From Prorocentrum cordatum (lineage: Eukaryota > Sar > Dinophyceae > Prorocentrales > Prorocentraceae), in NCBI GenBank assembly GCA_963575745.1, contig CAUYUJ010015728.1, positions 120,001 to 152,500 on the forward strand: DNA of 32,500 nt. The letters run 5' to 3'. Under the pieces are notes generated by a model. It was not told where the DNA came from. It did not search any database and saw only the letters and a program-made list of their open reading frames with translations. The translations under genes were made by a program, and so were the position numbers. Below, in pieces: positions 18,275 through 27,355 of the stretch; within the stretch, counting starts at the first letter, position 1, and every line of letters starts with the position of its first letter.

Positions 18275-18545
18275 TGCACCATGTAAGTTGCAGCACCCTG
18301 TTTGCAGCACGCAGCTTGCGCCGCATAGCTCACACCAGATGGATTGCACCACGCGGCTTGAACCACACAGCCTACACCACACACATGTTGCAGTGCGCAG
18401 CTTGCGCGCACTTGCGCGACATAGCGTAAACCACATCGCTGGTATCTCGCAGCTTGCATCACAGAACTGGCACCGCATGGATTTGCACCACTTCCCTTGC
18501 ACCACGTTGCCTGCGCCATATAGCCTACGAGCCCACAGTGCAGAC
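18275..18545 (+). repeat. TTGCACCACATAG minisatellite, third block
   Basis: Units such as TTGCACCACGCGGCTTG, AACCACACAGCCTACACC and TTGCATCACAGAACTGG. Same orientation as 6640-7290 and inverted relative to 14816-15035. Confidence 0.8.
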
Positions 18546-18841
18546 ATTTACTGTTTGGTGTCTGCGCTGGCACGTCTCTATTGGCGTATTTGGGCACGTG
18601 GGGAAGGGGAGAGTGGCGGCCCGGCCATATCCGCGATCATTTTCAGATCCGCCCCCCTCTTCACCACTACGTTCTTTATTTTGCAAACGTACGACCTTGA
18701 TTCAAACGCCGCTCCGTTTCCAGACCAGCCCCAGAAGCATTGCCGTTGGAATCACAATGTTACACCACCATGTTTTCCGTACTCGTCGAATTCGCCAGCC
18801 CATTTGCACTACCCTCATCACCATTGCCGTGGAATGGGTTC
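18546..18841. other. Unique sequence, no gene recognised
   Basis: Mixed composition, no domain, and no repeat beyond short words. Confidence 0.4.
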
Positions 18842-19010
18842 GCTAGTGTTCCACCAGCATCGTCTCCACCAGCATCGTCATCACCATCACCGTCACCGCC
18901 ATCATCATCACCACTATCCTCATTTCCACACCACAACTTCCGCCATCCTCATCACCAGCAGCAGTATTATCACCACCGTCATCATCACCACCGTCATCAT
19001 CATAGATGTT
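18842..19010 (+). repeat. (CAT/CAC)n tract upstream of the retroelement
   Basis: CATCAC/CACCAT trinucleotide sequence, degenerate at the left and richer in CATCATCAC toward the right, ending at CATCATAGATG. A tract of the same composition and strand lies just beyond the other end of the retroelement at 25318-25490. Confidence 0.9.
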
Positions 19011-19538
19011 CCCCGCCAGAGTTGGGGGTGAGCGAGCGAGACTCGTTTCCTGCTGGGGCTGGCTTTGGAATTGCACTCGTCCGCACGGGCCCTACACGGC
19101 AGGAGGAGATGACCGTCACCCAGACGGGGCGTGTGGATCGTGCTCCAATTCGGGTGTTGCGTTATCGAAGCGAGCGTCGCGAGCCACATGTCGGCGCTGC
19201 GGGGTGGCCAACAAGAAACGCAAACCAGAACCCACCCATTACGACTCAGGGAAGTCAGCGAGGAGGGCGCCCTGGCACCTCAGCTGGAGTGACGATGGGC
19301 TCACCTTGGCCGAGAAGACCAAGGGCAAACCCACCATCGTCATTGAAGCAGGACGGGGGCGACCCCATCCTTGACCCAGAGAGCTCGCGGTTCAAGCTGG
19401 CAATACATCGGGTGCCTGGAGCAGCCTGCAGGGCAAGCCTATCAAGGGCTGCGGCTCCAAATTCTAAGTCCTTGCCTGTCGTCGTCGTCGGGTGGAGGAG
19501 AGTAATACCCAGCTGTATTACTTTCGGGGGAACCCAAG
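19011..19538 (+). pseudogene. 5' part of the retroelement, Cys-containing
   Basis: In the frame of 19006 a CRRCGVANKKR sequence lies at about 19192-19225, and Gly-Ala-Cys-Gly-Ser-Cys lies about 25 residues before it. Farther on, RGNPSCRTC appears at about 19530 after two stops. C-x2-C-G-x2-N resembles half of a small zinc ribbon, of the kind found in N-terminal parts of such elements. The partner Cys pair is not clear. Assignment to the retroelement rests on position and strand and is uncertain. Confidence 0.35.
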
Positions 19539-20200
19539 TTGCCGAACCTGCCCCACCACAGGAGCGAGACGGAGGCCAAAGTCGTCAAGACAGAGGGCAT
19601 GGCCAAGGGGCTCGAGGAGGAGCTGGTTGCGACCGGGGCGTATCTGGACGAGGAGATCGTGGCGTTCATGCAGCAGCAACCGCCATCGGGGAGTAATTAT
19701 GCAGACACCACCGCGAAGGTCATGCAGGAGGAGAGTGTCTTGGGGCACCCCCGCCGCGAAGATCGCAGCTTGCGCAGGCGTTCGAAGTCTTTATAGGAAA
19801 GTTCGGAGGAGATGACGGCGCCCGCATGACCATGCGGGCGCGGGACTTGGTGACGGCGGCGGGCGCGGCCCAAGCAGCAGCAAACGCAGCGGCGGCAGAG
19901 CACGCTCGTGCATCGGCCCCATTGGCCGCAGCCGCAGACGCGAAATTGCGGGTGGCAGCGCTTGGGCAGGGCACGGCGGGGGAGGACGTCCCCGCGGGTG
20001 ATGTTGATCGCGATGAGTTTGGATCTTTCGGCTTGGGAGCGGGACCCATGCCAGGCGTCGACCAGCTTCGCGAGGCGAGGAAGCAGCGCCGCGTCGAGCT
20101 GGATTGGGCAGCGGTCAATCGCAAAAGGGTCGCAGCAGCTGACCCCGCCCGCTGCGCCAGGACATGGCGCAGCAGTTGGCTTCGCGGCGACGGCAGGAGG
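19539..20200 (+). pseudogene. Helical A/R/E-rich region (ORF1 or N-terminal part)
   Basis: The first piece (19539-19796) has EEELVATGAYLDEEIVAFMQQQ. The frame then shifts to the one opening at 19826, which stays open for 300 codons. It begins with a long Ala-rich helix (AAGAAQAAANAAAAEHARA) and continues with DQLREARKQRRVELDWAAVNRKR. The composition predicts coiled coil, as in the nucleic-acid-binding leader of LINEs. Two stops and a frame change separate the pieces. Confidence 0.5.
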
Positions 20201-20539
20201 CTGCTCAGGTCGAGTTCGAGGAAGCATCCCGGATTCGCGATGGTCAACGCCGACGGCGCGGGATGGGGGCGCTTGACGGCGATGTGGGCCCGGGGTCCCG
20301 CTGAGTCCGCGCAGGCGACACCTTGCGGGTGCGCGCAGGAGACGCAGCTCTTCGAGGAGCGGCTGGCGGCGGGGGAACAGCGACGCAGGCAGCATTGTGT
20401 CGCGGCGGCGCTGGCAGCAGGCGCTGCGGGAACGGGCACCAGCGACGGGGGCCAGACGCGTGGGGCCTCAGGAGCTAGAGGAACCTCCGCAGAGGCGAAG
20501 TCTGGCTTGGCGGGACTAGCGGAGACTGGCTCGAGACAC

Positions 20540-20905
20540 GACAACGGCGAAGGCAGGCGCGCGGCAGCCTTGGTCAGCGGGCTGCGGCCTGGAGGAGCGC
20601 TAGTCGCGAGCGCGTACCAGGCGAATGACAGCCCGCGCGAGCGATCGCGGGGGGGGCGCCCGCAGTTGGGAGAAGTCGCGGCGGGCGCGGGTGCGCCCCT
20701 TCATCCTGGTAGGAGAATGGAACACTGACGCGAATGGAGAAGGCGCAGCCGTGGCTGGCGCCCATCGGGGGCGCGGCGGTCTCCGACCGGGCGCGCTCCA
20801 GGTCGGCGTGGACTTGAATTATTCATCGTGTCGAGCGACCTTCTTCGCCGCGCCGAGGAGCGCACGGTGCCGGCGGCGTCGTTCAGGCCGCGCTCGGCGG
20901 TCGGG
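20540..20905 (+). pseudogene. EEP-type endonuclease domain, C-terminal half, frameshifted
   Basis: Three fragments of an exonuclease-endonuclease-phosphatase fold lie in order in three reading registers. A strand GLRPGGALVASAYQANDS starts at 20579. FILVGEWN ends at 20723 and stands where EEP enzymes have the G-D-W/F-N motif. Next, LELFIVSSDLL (20813-20845) stands where the D-Y-x-x-V-S strand is expected. In GEWN the usual catalytic-site Asp is Glu. The N-terminal half with the metal-binding Asn and Glu is not found, so it was deleted or is beyond recognition. This enzyme nicks the target DNA for target-primed reverse transcription. Confidence 0.6.
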
Positions 20906-21830
20906 CAGTCGCTGAGGGCGCGCGGGCGGGTGCCGTGGGAAAAGGGCCTGTGGCGGCGGCGGCCACCCCGGCCAGGAGGCCCGCGGGGATTCGGCTGCAG
21001 CCCCCGCCAGCGCCGGGCGAGGAAGCCAGGGGGCGCAAGGACGCGGACTCGTTGGAGGCGATCGAGGAGCGGGCGGGCCACGGCGCAGTTCGAGGCGTCG
21101 CTTGCCAAGCTGCATCAGCTGGACATGAACGGCAAGCAAGGCCGCCGCGCGGGCAGAGGCGAGCCGCCTCGCGTCACATGGAGGACCCCGGACCTCCGCG
21201 GGGAAGAATTTCAGCAGCGCGGAGTCTTGAGGCCCGCGGCGCGCGCGGAGGTGAGGTGCCTCCTCGCGGCGGCGGGGTGCATGGCCATGACAATGGGGGG
21301 CGCGGCGGCAACGTGGCCTGGCGAGGCGGTCGGAGTGGCGCCAGCGAAATGTCGGGCCAGGTCTGTCAACCTGGGGCAGGCGCCCCAGCGCGTGGAAGAT
21401 GAGCGGGTCGAGGAGACCAGAGGGGTGGCGGGGGCGCCCAATGCCAAGCTCGCGCGCAACTGGCGCCGGGGGCTCGGCGAGTGGATCTGGCCCCCGCTGG
21501 TCGTCGGCGGCAAGCAGGTTTATTCTATATTGCGCGGGCCTGGCGGTTCGATTCCAGGCGAATTCGGGGGTCCGCGGCAGCCTCGGCGGCGGCAGGCAGC
21601 GCGGGCGCTGCAGCGGCGCACTGGGCAGGCGACGTCCGCGCCCGCGAGGAGGGCCAGGACAGACGGGGCCGCGCTTTGCGGACCGCTCGCGGCCCCGTCA
21701 GAGTTTGGCAGCCAGCGCGGCCGCCGCTCGGGAGGCCCATCGTGGAAGCGGCTAGGCAGGCGTCGACAGCATATGGCGCCAGTGCAGAGCGCGGCGCAGA
21801 CCCCCTCAACCCGAGACAGCTAGAGCGCGC
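20906..21830 (+). pseudogene. Linker between nuclease and reverse transcriptase
   Basis: Arg/Ala/Gly-rich frames with no domain, mostly in the frame of 20828-21823. AIEER-type and HQLDMNGKQGRRAGRG sequences occur. Length and position fit the linker seen between the EEP and RT domains of such polyproteins. A B-box-like GGTTCGATTCC at 21545 is discussed under rejected items. Confidence 0.4.
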
Positions 21831-22660
21831 GTCGGAGCAGCAGAAGGAGGTGTTGCCCCGTTCGGCACGGCGGCGGATGTGGTCGACGCGCTGCCGATGG
21901 CGGCCATCTGCCCCATGATTGCCATGCTGGCTACGGAGAGCGAGGGGTGGAGGCCAATAGGCTTCCTCCAGTGGTTCCCCAGATGGGTGCAAAAATGTGA
22001 ATGGCACAAGCCGTGAGGCGGGGGTCTGACATCGCCGAAGAGGCCGTTGTGAACCCTTGAGGAGGGGGGGGGGGGGAGGGGCAAGCAGCTGCCGAGGTGG
22101 CTCGGTGACAGGCGCTCCGCAGCGAGGCAAGCAGGGCGCAACGCTTGGAATTGGGCCGCGTGCTCTCGGCGGTCTACGAGGTGGTCTCTCTCGCAATGGC
22201 GCAGAGGAGGGCGCTGGACATGGGGTGCCCCGAGCGGCTCACTCAGGCTGCGCTGCGCGCGTGCGGGGGCCCCAGATGCATCGCGATTGACGGAGTCGAC
22301 AGCGCGTCGGCGTGCAGCAAGTGGGCCCGTCTCGGGCTGCAGTCGCGCTGATTGAGCCCTCAGATGCGACGCGCTGGTCCTCGGGGCTGGGCCTCGTAGC
22401 GTCTGGAAAAGGGGTGGGCGTAGCCATCGTGCTCGGCGACTGCTCGCTTCGCTAGCTGACGGGTCTTGGGGGGGGGCGCGCTGTCTCGGAGGGGCAGCCA
22501 GAGGCTTCATCCCGCGGATCGAAGACGACATGGGTGCAACGTCTCGCGCGCCAAGTCGGCGGTGCTCGCGTCGTCCGACGCGTTGATGGAGGCCCTGTGA
22601 AGGGTCATCAGCGCGGGCGAGCTCAGGCAGTCCGACGAGGCGCGCAACCTGGAAAGGGGG
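21831..22660 (+). pseudogene. Reverse transcriptase domain, decayed
   Basis: Four RT landmarks lie in order. ESEGWRPIGFLQWFPRW (GWRPIG at 21945-21962, frame 3) is the finger motif K/E-x-x-G-W-R-P-I, ending at TGA 22014. YEVVSLAMAQRRALDMGCP (about 22175-22231, frame 2) matches the helix after the first catalytic motif. GPVSGCSRA (near 22322-22355) fits the G-x-x-x-G-C-x-x-A motif. VLGDCSL (22429-22449, frame 1) stands where Y/F-x-D-D should be. AKSAVLASS (22550-22576) and ARNLERG (22640-22660), with a stop between them, continue the palm. The frame changes at least three times and the D-D pair is G-D, so the copy cannot make active enzyme. Confidence 0.7.
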
Positions 22661-23490
22661 GCTACGGCGCCATGTCGGTCGCGTCGGCGGCGGCGGACAA
22701 GAGGCGGGCGAATGCGTCCTGTCAGGCCGCCCACGTCAGCCAGGCCAGAGGAGCGATCATCTCAATATCTCCGAAGTTGTTGCAGAGCGGGCCATTGCCA
22801 GCCGCGCACCCTTCGATTGCGAGGCCATGGCATGATCGCCGGCGAAGCTGCAAGTGTAGGGGGGGGGGGGGGGGGCAGGTGGCCACGATGCTGTTTGGCA
22901 CGGCACCTGGCTACAGCGCGGCCGGCAGGGTCGCTTGCGCATCGGCTGGGGAGCGAAGTCGGCCATGGCCATCAAGGACGAGAGTGGCTGAGAGCTGGGC
23001 CTCATGAAGCGCGAGCCCCATGCTCTGAACCCAGCCGTGGAGCAGGGCGTCGCGGGCGCGTCGTGGCGCGAGGCGGCGGGCCGCCACGAGACGCTGGACA
23101 TGGCGTGGCGCGGCGGAGGCATTGACGGCGCGAGGATGAGGTTCCTGTCAAAGAAGGCGTCGGCGAGACTTGCAGCTTGCAGGTCGCCGGCACGAAACGC
23201 CATGCTCGGGGTGCCCACGGACGGTGGCGCGGCGAGCCAGGGCGAGCCCGCCGCTGGCATCGTCGGCCCGCTGCCCGCGGGGCAACGAGGAACAGGGCTC
23301 GGTCCGACGTTTGCGGAGGTGCCCAGGAGCAGGACAGGTGCGGAGGTGCCCAGCCCGAGGCGGCAAGAGAAGGGTGCGGCAGGGGCAGTCACCCGCTTTC
23401 GCTGCGCTGAGAGAGGCCGAGGCGGCCACTCCAGGAGGCAGCGAGGAGCACCCTGCTGGGATCGAGGGGTCTGGCTTCGGATCATAATCG
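22661..23490 (+). pseudogene. Thumb/connection region of the retroelement
   Basis: Frame 3 from 23004 carries VEQGVAGASWREAAGRHETL, then MAWRGGGIDGARMRFLSKK, a pattern of helices with W-R-x-A-x-x-R. It is followed in another frame by PAFAALREAEAATPG (about 23389-23430). These resemble the region between RT and RNase H in related elements. A poly-G run at 22859-22875 may be a slippage site. Assignment is by position and faint similarity. Confidence 0.45.
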
Positions 23491-24132
23491 GCAGGCGCCG
23501 AAACCTTTCAACGACGTCCTGCTCAGGAGGGCGGGCAGCAACCTTGGGGCCGCCATGGAGAGGGGGGTCTTCTTGGACGGCTCGGCGGTCTGTTCCAAGG
23601 ATAGGCAGTAGGCGCGGGCTGGCGGGGCAGCGGTGTCCACGTGGGCGAGTGCCGCGACCGCGCCGTGATCGGAATGCCCCCTGGCGGCTTCCCCGGGACG
23701 ATGGCAGCGGAGAGCCAAGCTGCGGTCATCGCCCTCAGGAACTGCCTAGGGCCCACCATCATGTACACGGACTCGCCCATGGCGCACGACGGCTGGGACG
23801 CCGGGAAAGATGGCCCACGGCGTGGATGCGAGCGCGCATGGAGCTGTGGAATTGAGTTCGGGAGGCTGGTCGAGGACCACGGCGGGCAGAGCATCAGCAC
23901 CGTCAGGGTGACAGCCATTTGCGCGAAGTAAGATGCCCGCGAGGGCCCCATCTCGGAGAGACAGCGCGCAGGAGACGCCTGGGCGGACAAGCGCGCGAAG
24001 GAGGGGGCATATTTTCACGGAGCGGCCCCAGGTCGACTGGACCGCATCGTGTTGGCGCGAGACTTTGCCATGGGGAGGCGACAGGCTGGAGCCGCCCTCC
24101 TCCAGGCGACGGCCGGCTTCAACGCGCCCTGA
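23491..24132 (+). pseudogene. RNase H domain with all four acidic residues, broken by stops
   Basis: RNase HI-type domain that would remove RNA from the RNA-DNA hybrid. VFLDGSAV (Asp at 23576-23578, frame 2) is followed by a TAG and a shift to frame 1. There AAESQAAVIALRNC supplies Glu at 23710-23712, MYTDS supplies Asp at 23770-23772, and WADKRAKEGAYFHG supplies Asp at 23986-23988. The spacings of about 44, 20 and 72 residues fit the D-E-D-D pattern of RNase HI. A TAA at 23929-23931 interrupts frame 1 where a basic or acidic residue would be expected, but the frame resumes directly and runs to TGA at 24130. Two in-frame stops and one frameshift make it a pseudogene despite intact catalytic positions. 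Confidence 0.78.
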
Positions 24133-24537
24133 CTGGGAGCCGATGCGCGAAGCCTCGGAGCAGCGCGAGGCCGCAAGCGGACTGCGAGGTATAGGGCCGG
24201 CATGCCCGACGTGAGCGCGCGAGCACCACGGCGCGGCCATCATCGCAGACCTGGGGCCTGGGGGGGCGAAGTGGGGCTGCGGGCCCTGCGCGGGCCCTGA
24301 CGCTGCCGTCCAGGGCGGTCGCGCCACTGCCGCTGAGCATGATTGGCAGAGCGGAGGAGAGTGGGGATCGCGCGTGGGCACGGACGCGACAGCAGCTATC
24401 GCGGCGGCGGCCGTCGGCATAGCGATTGCGCAGATGGCGGGCAACCGGCGGGGCGAGGGGGGGCCCGAGCGCAGACGGAGGCGGAGTGACCGCTGGAGCT
24501 GCCCGAGGTCACCAAGAAGGACGCGGAGCTGGAGCTG
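24133..24537 (+). pseudogene. Linker after RNase H
   Basis: No domain recognised. One register contains a Gly/Ala-rich stretch with ATAAIAAAAVGIAIAQMAG at about 24390-24440. Position suggests it joined RNase H to the Cys-rich C-terminus. Confidence 0.35.
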
Positions 24538-25017
24538 ATGGCGTCGCCCTGCAAGGGCGTGGACCTGGACCTGGGGGTCTGGGGGGAAGTCGTGGCGGAG
24601 CTCGGGGTCGAGGCGCGCCCCCCAAGGGGCCAGGCGATGCAACCCCTGGTGATAGTGCAGGAGGAGATCGATCCCTGGCCCCCGCGGTGGAACGCCAGCG
24701 CACATCCCGCGCACGTGCTGTGCGCTGCGGACCCGAGGGTCTGCTGCTCCATGTGCGGGTGCCACGGCTGGCATCGGCCTGGGCCAGGGGCCTCGCGGCC
24801 CGTGCCCGAGGAGGGCGGTCGACCGCCAGAGAGACGCAGTGGGAAGGTTGCAGATGGGCCTGCGCCCGTCGATGGGCCACTGGCGGTGGCGAGGAGACAG
24901 GGGCGCCGCGTTCGATTGAGGGATGCCAACGTGCGAGCTGAGACACAACAGGCTCGCTCTTGCGCGGTGAGGTGCTCCCGCGCGAATCCATGTGGCGCGG
25001 TCGGGTCCGCTCGATAG
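24538..25017 (+). pseudogene. Cys-rich C-terminal region of the retroelement
   Basis: A 160-codon frame with LGVWGEVVAELGVE near residues 12-25. It is followed by a His-Cys cluster at residues 56-79: HPAHVLCAADPRV, then CCSMCGCHGWH, with C-x2-C at 24745-24756. PPERRSGKVADGPAPVDGPLA follows near residues 96-116. LINE proteins often end in a Cys/His cluster that binds RNA or DNA, and this has the expected place and spacing for its first half. A second C-x2-C pair is not evident. The frame ends at TAG 25015. Confidence 0.5.
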
Positions 25018-25317
25018 CTTGGCTGCGTCGGCCCCTTGTGGCTGGCGGTGGGCGTTCCCTGGGGGCGGGTGTGCTGGGCCGCCCCGCCCACGTGCCTTTG
25101 CGGTGGCGGAGCCCTGGTCGCGCCCTCTGCTGGCCTCAGACAGCAGGCGGCTAGACGAGGGTTTTGCCGTCTGGGCTTCGGGGGTCCTTCCTCGTTGACG
25201 CTGCGCTGAGGTTTGCTCTTGAAGCTGCTGTTTTTTGCGCAGCTGCCGCCCCTGGTCTGGGGAAGGCTGCGGGGAGAGGTGGGCGAGTCGCTCTCGACGT
25301 TCGCCCCAGTGGTGTGG
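25018..25317 (+). other. Probable 3' untranslated part of the retroelement
   Basis: GC-rich sequence with no domain, between the last coding piece and the (CAT)n tract. No poly(A) tail is present. The element may end in, or have been inserted into, the CAT tract. Confidence 0.4.
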
Positions 25318-25490
25318 GATCATCATTGTCATCACCATCACCATCATGATATGCATCACCATCATCATCATCATCATCATCAGCAGCAACAGCATCATCA
25401 TCACCACCACCACCATCACCATACCACCACCATCACCATCACCATCACCATCATCGACGTCGTCATCGTCATCATGGTCATCAGTAGCAC
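25318..25490 (+). repeat. (CAT/CAC)n tract downstream of the retroelement
   Basis: CATCATCAC and CACCAT trinucleotides with a CAGCAGCAACAG interruption near 25381. Same strand and composition as the tract at 18842-19010. Confidence 0.92.
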
Positions 25491-26560
25491 CATCTGTTCA
25501 CCATCATGGAGCACCAGAGTGACAACGCGACACGGCAGGGGGAACGGGAGACATTTTTTGCGGGGGGCCCATTTCGTGAGAGTCCTGTTGGGTAATCCGT
25601 GTCCTTGCGACTGCAGCGGCCGGGGGGGCACAGGCGTCCGAGGCCGAGCTCTTCTTGGCGCCGGAAGCGGCCCAGCCCGCACTTCCGCCAGCCGCCCTCG
25701 CAAAGGTGGCCGGGCTCCCGGCTCGCGTCTCGCTTTGGCGGCAATTGGCGATCACCATGAAGCAGAGGGTTCCAGAGGGGAGCAGACTCCTTGGGCGGTG
25801 GGGCAGTTTGTGGTTCCACGGGCCCTCGACGGTCCCTGGGGCGGTCACAAACGACGCAGGATGAAGAATTGGTTCTGGGGGACGGCCCTGGGGTCCAGGG
25901 CCTGTGTGCTTCAGGACCCTCTGCCGCTTCGTGCCTGAGTCGGGCGGGGACCGAGAGGCAGGCAGGGGTAGCCCTGGGGAAGGGCATACACAGGGCCGAT
26001 TGCGAAATGCAGCCGTTGAGCCTCCGTGCAGAAGGCAGCCCGAAATCGCCGAAGGCCGAAGACCTCGGGAGACCGCGGGGACCACCGCTGCCGAAGACAA
26101 CCGAAAAGCTCAGAAGGCCAATGGGCAACGAGGGGGCCATGGTGGAGCAAGAAGCGCAGACAGGCAGGTTCGCATGCAGGCGCGCGCGCCGACCACAGTG
26201 CTGGCTGGGCGATGCACGCGCAGCTCCTGCTGGGAGCTCGGAGTTGACCCCCTCGCTTTGTCATTCGTGCCCCCGCCTTCCTGGCTTCGTGCATTCCCGC
26301 TGCCTTCTGCTTGCCGTCCGCTGTCTCTCCGTTCTTTGTTCTGCTTCCTCCAGTGGTGGGTTCAGTCTTGGCGGTGTGCGCTCTGGGCGGAGCCCCGTGT
26401 CGCGCTCCTGGCTTGTCCCATGGTCTCCTGCCCCACACCGTGGAGCCGGTGGCGCGCTGGATTGACGGTGGCAACGAAAACCTTGTGAACGCAGGCCGAG
26501 GTTGGCCCGCTCCTGCTCCGGGAGGTTGGACGCGCGCGGCGTGGCGGGCCTGGGTCGGAG
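25491..26560. other. No recognisable gene
   Basis: Overlapping frames on both strands reach 200-300 codons, but none has a domain. A CCGAAG-type short repeat runs through 26038-26105. Composition is unremarkable. Confidence 0.5.
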
Positions 26561-26716
26561 GGCACCAACTATACACCAACACCGCTCCTGGCCCAGGATC
26601 ACCCTGGGCCCAGGATCGGTGTATATACCTTCTTGCCCAAGGCAGGAGGGCGTATACACCGATCCTGGGCCCAGGGTGATCCTGGCCAGGATCGGTGTTG
26701 GTGTATAGTTGGTGCC
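26561..26716. mobile_element. 156-bp near-perfect palindrome (foldback element)
   Basis: The left arm from 26561 reads GGCACCAACTATACACCAAC, ACCGCTCCTGGCCC, AGGATCACCCTGGGCCCAGG and ATCGGTGTATA. The right arm read inverted from 26716 is the same except for one substitution and one indel, giving about 64 paired bases. The centre TACCTTCTTGCC-CAA-GGCAGGAGGGCGTA pairs less well. The inner right arm is shared with the palindrome at 11972-12130. No protein is encoded and no clear target duplication was found. Confidence 0.85.
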
Positions 26717-26849
26717 TTCCTACTGGGCGAGAGCCGCACGGGCCCGTGGCCCCGCCCGCCTCTCCAGCGCTCGGCCGCCCGCGCGCGCGCCTCCGGCGCG
26801 TGGCCTCCGCCCGCAGCGCGCGCGGCTCTGGCTGTGCGCGCACGTGAAT

Positions 26850-26990
26850 GTGTGTGTGTGTGTGTGTGTGTGAATGTGTGTGTGTGTGCGCGCGTGTGTG
26901 TGTGTGTGCGCGTGTGCGCGTGCGAATGTGAATGTGAATGTTGTGTGTGCGCGTGTGTGCACGTGCGTGTGCGTGTGCGCGCGCTTATCC
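26850..26990. repeat. (TG)n tract with CG and AATG interruptions
   Basis: GT/GC dinucleotide tract of alternating purine-pyrimidine sequence, with GAATGTGAATG near 26923. Such sequence can adopt Z-DNA. Confidence 0.9.
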
Positions 26991-27355
26991 GCCGCGGCCG
27001 CACTGGCCTTCCCCCCGAGCGGGGCCCCTGTGGCGCAGCACGTCCCTGACTGCTGTGCGCCTCTCTTTTTTCATGTGCCGCAGACGGGTGAGCTGGCGGG
27101 GCGTCATGACTGCGACGACGACGGCGACGACAACGGCATCGGCCACGGCGGCGGCGATGGCGACGTCGACGTGACGCAGCCGCGAGGGGGCGCGGCGGAC
27201 TGGCAGCGTCGGCTCGTCTGCAGCGTCGGCCAGCCAAGTCGGTGGCACGGGGCCATCCTCGCCCTCGCTCGGAGGGAGGAGGTGGGACGGGCGCCGCCTC
27301 CAGCGGACCCGGCCTCCGATGGGCTGTTTTTTTTCCCCTGTCTCGTGGCGAAGTA
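26991..27355 (+). other. Possible exon-like sequence, not called
   Basis: A pyrimidine tract ending TTTTTTCATGTGCCGCAG at 27082 resembles a splice acceptor. The frame after it runs about 90 codons as an acidic Asp/Gly-rich stretch, from GACGAC and GGCGAC repeats, then a more balanced part ending in TAG near 27355. The acidic part is probably repeat-derived. No domain is recognised. Confidence 0.3.

Larger units (their letters stand above)
19011..25310 (+). mobile_element. Decayed LINE-type (non-LTR) retroelement
   Basis: About 6.3 kb on the plus strand holding the parts of a LINE polyprotein in the normal order. These are an A/R-rich helical region, an EEP-type endonuclease, reverse transcriptase, a thumb/connection region, RNase H and a Cys-rich C-terminal region. 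No single frame spans it. Domains fall in all three frames, with stops inside them, so this copy is dead or its sequence contains many indels. The order and motif words resemble retroelement polyproteins common in dinoflagellate genomes, as recalled from memory. No LTRs were seen. The limits are approximate, set by the (CAT)n tracts on both sides. Confidence 0.8.

Noticed and set aside
21541-21560. GGTTCGATTCC, a tRNA B-box-like sequence
   Set aside because: The flanks do not form a T stem, no A box or acceptor stem fits upstream, and it lies inside the decayed retroelement.
26561-26716. Rho-independent-style terminator
   Set aside because: The arms are far too long, there is no T run, and the context is a eukaryotic nuclear genome.
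27065-27355. Exon with EF-hand-like DDDGDDNG stretch after a splice-acceptor-like site
   Set aside because: The acidic stretch derives from GACGACGACGGC repeats and lacks the spacing of a calcium-binding loop with its flanking helices.
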